Assembly (NCBI RefSeq): GCF_030272615.1
Contig: NC_081407.1
Coordinates: 379,028,179 to 379,092,178, forward strand
Source: Cryptomeria japonica
Taxonomy: Eukaryota > Streptophyta > Pinopsida > Cupressales > Cupressaceae
Length of the DNA: 64,000 bases
Reading direction: 5' to 3'
This document shows positions 57,776-64,000 of the stretch, in pieces. Position 1 is the stretch's first letter; each line of letters begins with the position of its first letter. The notes beneath the pieces are model-generated. The model was not told where the DNA came from and did not search any database. It saw only the letters and a program-made list of their open reading frames with translations. A program made the position numbers and the translations under genes.

Positions 57776-59440
57776 CTAAAGCATTTCAGTAGCTTCCAGC
57801 TCCAGTTGTTCCATATTAATAGTTGGCCATTTGATATCCTCAATTTCCTTGCTATGGATTTGCATCTTTTTAGTACTTGCCCGCGTTCTTCTCCCAAGCC
57901 CCGTTTCCTTATCATCTGGGATGTCATCCTTTACATCAATAATGCCCACTATAACCTTATCCCCATGGTCATTCTCTAGCTTACTAATAAGAGCCTTCAT
58001 ACTAGTCGGGGGCAACCTTAAGAATCTTATGACTTTGCTCACCTATTTTTTTGAGTGTGTTCTCAACTCCATCAAGTCTTTTTTCAGTAGCCCCTGCTCT
58101 ATTCTCTAGGCTAAGAAAGCTATTTCGATTAGCATTGATAATCTGCTCTGCATTACCAATAGCTTTGGTAAGCTCACTAAGATAGTATGGTAGGGAATTG
58201 ATCTTTCTCGAGCCTAAAGCTTGTAAAGTCTCGATTTTTCCAACTTCCTAGGCCTACTTGGTTTTAATGCCAGCAATTTCCTTATGCATCCAGTGAAGTA
58301 CCTGTTTGAAGTTATCCATACCATTATTGATGCAAAGGTCAATATCCAAGTGATGCTCTTTCTGGGTCTTGTCACCAGCAGTTTCAATATTCACTTCTAG
58401 TCCCACCTCCCTGACATCAGAGCTTTGAGCTTCTTTCATGGTCGTATCCTCCCCCATCAGGCCCTTATCCTTAAACTCAGTCATGAGAGGTGATCGGTCT
58501 TTGGTATTCACATCCTTACTTTTAGGAGTCTTCTTTTTCTGCTTTTGGCTCACTAGGGTTCGGACCTCCTCGCTTTCAATATCCATGTCATTGTCAGTCT
58601 CATTATCCTCCTCATACCATCTATCCTCATCCTCCCCTCTCTGCTTCTTTCTTTCCAACCCTTTATTATGTTTCCCATGCTCTTTTTTTCTATTTTCCCA
58701 TTTGACCTAGTAATTTGGGGGTCATCCTTTGTCTCAGCTTTCATGCCATAGCCTTCACCTTCCTCATCATCAAAGTCATCAAAATCCTCTTCCAAATCAG
58801 AGACAACTATATTCAACTAGACGGTAGTGTTTTTGATGTGATTATACAAAATCATCATCAAACCTTTGTGCATTGCTAGGTTGATACTAGGGTTGGATAT
58901 AGCATCCTTGATCCTAGCATTAAGGGCACAAAAAAGATAATATGGAATAGAAATTTTATCTTTATACCTAAAGTGATTAAGTAAGACAAAATGGTAGTTG
59001 TAAACCCTAGTGTATCTACCATCGAGTGTGGTAAATTCCATTATAGAAAGAAAAAACCTTCACTAAATTAATTTAATTACCTTTGGCGAGAAGTAGGTAT
59101 GGCTTCCCTTCACTAGTCTAGCTTTCTCATCCTCATCCTTCAGAAATTTCTTCACGACAGCGTCTAAAATATTTTTGTCCTTGTAGAACTTGATGTCGTC
59201 CATTAGAAGACCCATTGCCTCCACAATCATAGTTTCAATCACCTTGATCATTCTGTTGCCTATGGTTAAAGTGCCTTTGTTCCAGCCCTTCTTGAAGATT
59301 CTCATAATTTTGGGCCATTTCTCTTGCATGCACTGCATGAAATCAGTCATCTTGGCAGTGTGAAGAACCTCCTAGACCTGCGGACAACTCTTCTATTTAT
59401 CAATAGTGGTAGCCTCTGTTCTCTTTCATTTTCCACCCAT
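57776..59440 (-). pseudogene. LINE ORF3, second copy
   Basis: It starts MGGK at 59,440 and ends MEQLELEATEML at 57,776. Blocks in order match the copy at 9,985-8,254. The 59,350-59,063 block has VEAMGLLMDDIKFYKDKNI, KARLVKGSHTYFSPK. The 59,041-58,817 block has LDGRYTRVYNYHFVLLNHF, ISIPYYLFCALNARIKDA. An acidic patch (DLEEDFDDFDDEEGEG) lies near 58,790, then Lys/Glu-rich helices, and RTRASTKKMQIHSKEIEDI near the end. Several frame changes and stops are present, including a stop right after MGGK. I know of no assigned function. Being shared by independent copies suggests it was translated in the active ancestor. Confidence 0.65.
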
Positions 59441-59617
59441 AATGCTATTGATGTCGATTGTCTATAATTCCCAACTGACACCTTTCTTCGCTATAAACTT
59501 TCTGTGAGAAACCACCCAAAATCTATAGAAGATTATGATGCTTTTGTTCAAGAGGGATAAAAACACCCATAAAGCATGTGAAGTGAACCTAAAATGATTA
59601 TTGTACCTCCTTCTCGG

Positions 59618-60334
59618 CTATCTACAAAACCATCTCCTACTGCCACGACTTCTCCTTACACCTCGAGAAATGATTTCAAATCTGACCCTGCTTAATCTTT
59701 CATAAGCTAAGATATCACATGCCACACATGGTAGCTCCCCTTCACCATTCCAGGTAATAATTATCTTGCTTCGTACTACCTCATTGGCAGCCCAATTAGC
59801 ACTCCTATTAGCCTCTTTGTAAACATGGGAAATGTAGCAATTTTTAAACCCCTGAAGCAACTCTCTAGCAGAATCAATGATGTTTTTGATAGTCCACAAA
59901 GGTTGATGTTTACCAAGAAGGTAGTTAATAATGTTATTAGATTCGCCTTCCAACCATAGCATTTTGACCCCTAAATTATAGGCTAATTAAATTGATTGAA
60001 GGGCACCCATAGCTTTTGCCAGATTATTGGTCTGAATTCCTAAGGGATAGGAAACCACCCCAGTGCAGAAGCCAACCCCATTTCTGATAACACCACCGCA
60101 ACTAGTAGGTCCTGGGTTTCCTTTCACTGCGCCATCAAAGCTGGCCTTAAACCAATCATTAGGGGGAAAGGACCAACAACATAATCTTCTATTGATTTGG
60201 TTGATGTTGGAGCCCAAAAAGGCTGGGATATTCCATCTTTTGAGAACATCAAAGTCCTCCTTATTGTTACAACAATGTACCCCCCTAGCCATCACATTCT
60301 CAACATAGTTATTTTTTATCTTGACCCACACCAC
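59618..60334 (-). pseudogene. LINE RNase H domain with one premature stop
   Basis: A plant-type RNase H (RVT_3-like) in one frame interrupted by a single TAA at 59,987-59,989. It begins with WVKIKNNYVENV, then FPPNDWFKASFDGAVKGNPG, GGVIRN and NNLAKAMGAL. After the stop come LWLEGESNNIINYLL and VYKEANRSANWAANEVV. The first Asp (DGA) is kept. By alignment to the usual NN.AE and EGDS motifs, the catalytic Glu is Lys and the next Asp is Glu, so it is inactive. RNase H would remove element RNA after reverse transcription. Bases 60,620-60,335 carry the zinc-binding tail (CYLCLNNEECVNHIILHC). Confidence 0.85.
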
Positions 60335-60620
60335 TTCAGTGGTGTTAATATCATTCTAGAATATTCTATTATTTCTCTCTTTCCATATCTCCCAAAGGAC
60401 ATGGGAAAAAGAGAACTTCCATAGATTTCTTATGGTGATGTTATTTGTAGAATAATGCTAGCTTCTGAAACAATCCTGCATCTCCTCCGGGAAAACCCAA
60501 TTCAACCCCCACATTTGAAAAAACATCCCCCAAATAGGAGTGGTAAAAGGACAATGTAAAATGATGTGGTTCACACATTCCTCATTATTAAGACATAGAT
60601 AGCATATGTTTGGGAGACAA

Positions 60621-60636
60621 ATTAAATATTAATGTT
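60621..60636. repeat. Target-site duplication, 16 bp, right copy
   Basis: Exact partner of 57,560-57,575. Confidence 0.93.
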
Positions 60637-60729
60637 AATGTCAATTATAAGATGACGTAAAATTAAACTAGATGTAATTAGACAAAGTGAATATGACATG
60701 TAATAATCTATTATAAAGGCAATTGTTAA

Positions 60730-60741
60730 CATAATAAATTA
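60730..60741. repeat. Target-site duplication, 12 bp, left copy
   Basis: CATAATAAATTA, identical to 61,660-61,671. Confidence 0.88.
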
Positions 60742-61659
60742 CATTTAGTAGTAAGAATCCCCCCAGATGGGCGGCCAACAAATATAAATATACCAGCAAA
60801 CTGATTTTTGAGGCCGAGCCTCTTTCTAAAAAGAAGAAGCTTATGGCTAAGGACTATGGTCCGAAGACTTCGCACCAGGAAATTAAACTGAACATTCTTA
60901 TTAACATCCTAAAGGATAGGCAAGGGACCATGCCTTAAGAAGAGGATAGTGGGTTACAAAGGAATGGTATGCTGATGAACCTGGTGATGGAAGCGACCAG
61001 AAGCCAGAAGAGTTAATGGAAGTGGGTAGAGAGAGAAATTGATACCCTCAAAGTGGGGGTCAAGGAGATAATAGATATCTTCAAAGCTTTTCTTGAGCCT
61101 AGCAAATTTGAGAAGCTCATGATTATGACCCATAAGCTCTCCCAAGATGTCGAGGTTATGAAATGCAACCATGAACAAAGAATTGAAAAGGTGGAACAGT
61201 CTATGGTGGAGATAAAGAAAAACCTCAAGAACCTGGTTGACATAAGCAAGGAGGCCATGAATAATAGTATAGAGGGGTTCAAAAAGATCAATGTCATGGT
61301 TGTGGAGTACAAATCCATTCATAGTGAACCTGATAAATATCTAGGAGGTGAAGACATGGCTATTGGAGGCAACAAAATGATAGGCCCTAGTTCCAGGACT
61401 AGAAGCAAGAGCAATACGTCCAGATTCATTATGGAGGAGCTAGAAGAAATCAATAAGATTACCATCCAGAAGAACAAGGAGCTAGTGCACTCTCTTATTT
61501 GAGTGCTTTTGTTTTGTTGTCAGTGTCTCTTTTTTTTTCGTGTTTGTTTTGGGGTGCTCCCCTATTTTGTTGTTGGTTTTTGTCTGTTTGGCTGATGGCT
61601 GGCTTTTGTAAAACTTTTGGTTTTGGGTCCATGTAAAACCTGTTTATCTTTATCAAAAG
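60742..61659 (+). mobile_element. 5'-truncated LINE carrying only the ORF3 end and 3' UTR
   Basis: A 918-base plus-strand insertion with a 12-bp exact target duplication. It contains the C-terminal part of ORF3 and a G/T-rich 3' UTR ending CTGTTTATCTTTATCAAAAG. Its 5' end faces the 5' end of the LINE at 57,576-60,620, only about 120 bases away. Confidence 0.92.
60780..61502 (+). pseudogene. LINE ORF3 C-terminal part, coiled coil
   Basis: From about 61,020 the frame is open. It encodes VKEIIDIFKAFLEPSKFEKL, long charged heptad-like helices (HEQRIEKVEQSMVEIKKNL) and KEAMNNSIEGFKKINVMVV. It then has an SRTRSKSNTSRFIMEELEEI block and ends ELVHSLI at 61,502. The RTR..SRFIMEELEEIN block is shared with the fragment at 54,533 (RTRTWSQDQRTSRFIMED), and its counterpart in the longer copies is RTRASTKK...EIEDI. 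Sequence from 60,780 to 61,000 is coding-like but in other frames with a stop. Confidence 0.7.
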
Positions 61660-61671
61660 CATAATAAATTA
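61660..61671. repeat. Target-site duplication, 12 bp, right copy
   Basis: Exact partner of 60,730-60,741. Confidence 0.88.
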
Positions 61672-62315
61672 AATAGCATAGCCACATAACTCAACCATAT
61701 TACCATCAAATCATATATAAAACCTTCTCAATATATTCTAACATCAACGTTTCAAATAATTATCTTAATCTTGAGAACTTGGAATGGTCATTCTCTCTCT
61801 AAGAAGATTCTAGTGGCCTTGGGTCCTTTACGACTATGGCACCCAACAGAGGAAATCGGTTCCTACACAGAACCCATTGTTCTTATGTAGAACCCTTCAT
61901 GCCTTCACAAAATGAAAAACATAGCCTTGGCCAGGACATCCTGAGTGTACATTGTACCCCGAGTTGGACACACACTATGTGCGCCTTCTCACTAATTCTC
62001 ATAGCCCACCAATCCACCACCTTCTGCTTCTTCCCACGAGTGATCTCCATGCCCTTCCAAGCCTCACATAAATGGTCTATATAACTTTTTAGTGGTGGTT
62101 TCTCAAACCATCATGTCCTTTCGAAAAGGTCACCTTTATTTAACATTTCATTTGTACAATTATACCTCTCTTTTAAGAGAGTTTTCATTAACATTAGTTA
62201 CTAATCTTTCTTTAAGACAAAGGATAAAAATATCCTTTATTTTTATCACTCTTTTTCAATATAAAAATTTTATTTCATAACTTTATCTTCTCTTGGAGAA
62301 AAGGTCACATAACAA
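61672..62315. other. Spacer, no gene recognised
   Basis: Part of it (61,780-62,110) is less AT-rich than its surroundings but encodes nothing I recognise. Confidence 0.5.
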
Positions 62316-62318
62316 GTA

Positions 62319-62640
62319 GTAGCAAATTTTTATATTGGCATTTGGTATGAAAAAACATGAGATCAAATATATGTTTGGGTCGCTAACAGTGAAAGTCCCA
62401 TGAGCAATAGGGTTGGTGTTTTAAAATTTTCTAGTGAAGGTAATCTAACATTGCTTGATGCAGACAATGCATCTATTTGGTCATTCAAGAGGACGATGAA
62501 GTGAGGCCTAGTATGAGGCAAGTGTTGCAGATGCTAGAAGAGAACATGGATCCTTGAACTCCACATATTCCGAGCTCTACACTTAGGCCAACACACCGAA
62601 GCAACACAAGTAGCTATAGTGATGGCAATGATACTAGTTA
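62319..62640 (+). pseudogene. Receptor-kinase relic: lectin fragment joined to kinase tail
   Basis: The first half encodes part of a B-lectin domain (FYIGIWYEKT, YVWVANSESP, GVLKFSSEGNLTLLDADNAS, SIW). From about 62,483 the sequence jumps to the end of a kinase domain (IQEDDEVRPSMRQVLQMLEE) and the Ser-rich tail, ending DTS at about 62,640. The two parts match residues about 55-110 of the ectodomain and about 330-378 of the kinase part of the receptor at 43,213-45,550, so everything between is deleted. Stops occur within both halves. Similarity to the receptor continues into the 3' flank (CTAGTTAGAATAATG). Confidence 0.88.
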
Positions 62641-62649
62641 GAATAATGC

Positions 62650-64000
62650 ATTCTAAAATGTAGAGTCAAATTATTGAAGCTTAAATGTTAACGATGCCTT
62701 GTTTACCTAATTTAGTAAATTTATGTATGTAAGTATTCAATAAGTTTTGATTATTTTATTATTTAATAATATTATAAACATTATGTTATTAATTAAGTAT
62801 TTTGATTTTTATATCTAAATGATTGTTAAACTTAAGCTCAATGTAATCAATTAATTTTATATTCAAGTAAAATTGACACATTGAAATAAATAAAATAGTT
62901 TATATACACAATTATAATATTAATATACATTTATCTAAACCCTTTTAGCATATATATTCCATATATCTAAATTTTGTTACTATATATCTTAAATAAAATA
63001 TCTTAGTGTCAAAAATACTTCTTAACATTATAAAAATTAAATTAAATTGAGAAACAAATTTACACATCTTAAAAAGTTTATTGTGGTTTTCCATTTTATA
63101 TTGACTATGCCCGGGACAGTAAAGAGCTTAAGCACGATTCACCATTCACTGCCTCTACCCCATTGTCGCTTAACACCAATACAAGAGCTACAGTTGCCAT
63201 TTTCATTCGCAGCCTCGTCTTTGTTTGATTTTTATCCCCACCTTTCAAAGGACAGAGGTAATAAAAGGGCCAAAAATGAACCTGGGCTATCAATCTAACT
63301 AAACATGTAATCATTCACGGGCTTGGAAATCTCGAGTCCCTTTCCACTGAACATGTTTTTCCCTATTTTCATATTAACAAGACGACCTTTTTATAGAGAA
63401 ATTCGACGTATGGAAAAAGAAAAAAATTGTGCACAGTAGGGCCATATCACATGTGAGCTACAGCTACTTTTTTATTAGATAAGGTTTAGTATAAGTGATC
63501 TTAGTATCTTAATTTTGTTTCTAGTTTTTATCTTAAACATTTTAGCATTTAAAAAAAATAAAATTACAGTATATGAGTATTATTTTAAGTTCTTTGGTTT
63601 GTCTATTAATTAAATTTTTAAAAACAATATTTTACTTTTGTTTATCAAATTTCATTATTTCAACACTATCCTGATTGGGTACTCATTTTTTAACTATCCT
63701 ATATTATAAGTGGATAAATGTGAATTTAGTCATAACTCTATATCTAAGTATTTTATCTTGGCATGCAAGGTAGATGATAAATATTTAATTGTAAAAAGAC
63801 AAGGGAAGTCATTGATGTTTGATAAAATGGAAGAACCATCCAATAAAAATACCACCTAAGTAAATTATTTTTTTATATAAAAGTGTCCACATTTGATCAA
63901 GGATGAGAGCAATAATTCTTTGAAGAGGGAAGCATGCTACACCCTTAATCCTAGTGTGTGTATAGGGTTATAAGTTGTCATCATGTGACTACCTTAATAA
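62650..64000. other. AT-rich sequence, no gene recognised
   Basis: A patch at 63,100-63,310 is more GC-rich. Its minus strand encodes MKMATVALVLVLSDNGVEAV followed by a short stretch, which could be a signal peptide remnant, but it is too short to assign. Confidence 0.5.

Larger units (their letters stand above)
57576..60620 (-). mobile_element. 5'-truncated LINE: zinc-binding tail, RNase H, ORF3, 3' end
   Basis: A 3,045-base minus-strand insertion bounded by an exact 16-bp target duplication. In transcription order it holds the RT zinc-binding tail, RNase H, a spacer of about 180 bases, ORF3 and a 200-base 3' UTR. It is 5'-truncated inside the zinc-binding region, as is common for LINEs. 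The boundaries show that RNase H and ORF3 moved as one unit. The same junction is found in the longer copy at 8,051-15,640. Confidence 0.93.

Noticed and set aside
60621-60741. Twin-priming inversion of a single LINE
   Set aside because: Each part has its own complete 3' end and its own exact target duplication, so two insertions are more likely.
63105-63314. Minus-strand ORF with a signal-peptide-like start, possibly a lipid transfer protein
   Set aside because: Too short, with no cysteine pattern beyond one residue.

Overview
This window looks like intergenic DNA from a large, repeat-rich plant genome, most likely a conifer or other gymnosperm. The reasons are AT-rich composition, many old and degraded retroelements of several classes, a Ty3/gypsy LTR that starts TGATGCAGGAGCATCCCC (a start I associate with gymnosperm elements), a PLS-type PPR fragment of conifer flavour, and intronless G-type lectin receptor kinases. 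No bacterial, organellar or free-virus features were seen. The taxon is an inference.

Layout. 1-5.2 kb: a plus-strand L1-type LINE whose reverse transcriptase core is missing and which carries an internal 132-bp duplication. 5.8-6.8 kb: a one-kilobase polypyrimidine tract with two long (CT)n runs. 8.05-15.6 kb: a minus-strand LINE with ORF1, ORF2 and an extra ORF3. 16.25-22.49 kb: a minus-strand Ty3/gypsy element with both LTRs and a 5-bp target duplication. 22.9-24.0 kb: an unrecognised coiled-coil reading frame. 25-29.6 kb: a minus-strand CACTA (En/Spm) transposase region. 31.1-31.9 kb: a PPR gene fragment. 32.3-33.2 kb: a truncated receptor-kinase pseudogene. 33.2-41.4 kb: AT-rich DNA without recognisable genes. 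41.5-42.6 kb: an unidentified G/T-rich island (minus strand). 43.2-45.55 kb: the best host gene, a G-type lectin S-receptor-like kinase whose ectodomain and kinase lie in two overlapping frames. 50.1-55.0 kb: a gag-only LTR element with a LINE fragment nested in one LTR. 56.2-56.5 kb: a Ty1/copia gag relic. 57.6-60.6 kb and 60.7-61.7 kb: two 5'-truncated LINE copies with exact target duplications, facing head to head. 62.3-62.65 kb: a third receptor-kinase relic.

The most interesting result is a LINE family with a third ORF after the RNase H domain. A copy bounded by an exact 16-bp target duplication carries the RT zinc-binding region, RNase H, a coiled-coil ORF3 and the 3' end as one insertion. 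A longer copy has the same order, and two shorter copies keep the ORF3 tail and the same 3' end. Host coding content is low: one nearly intact receptor kinase, two relics of the same family and one PPR fragment. The receptor and its relics share coding and 3'-flank similarity, which points to local DNA-level duplication.
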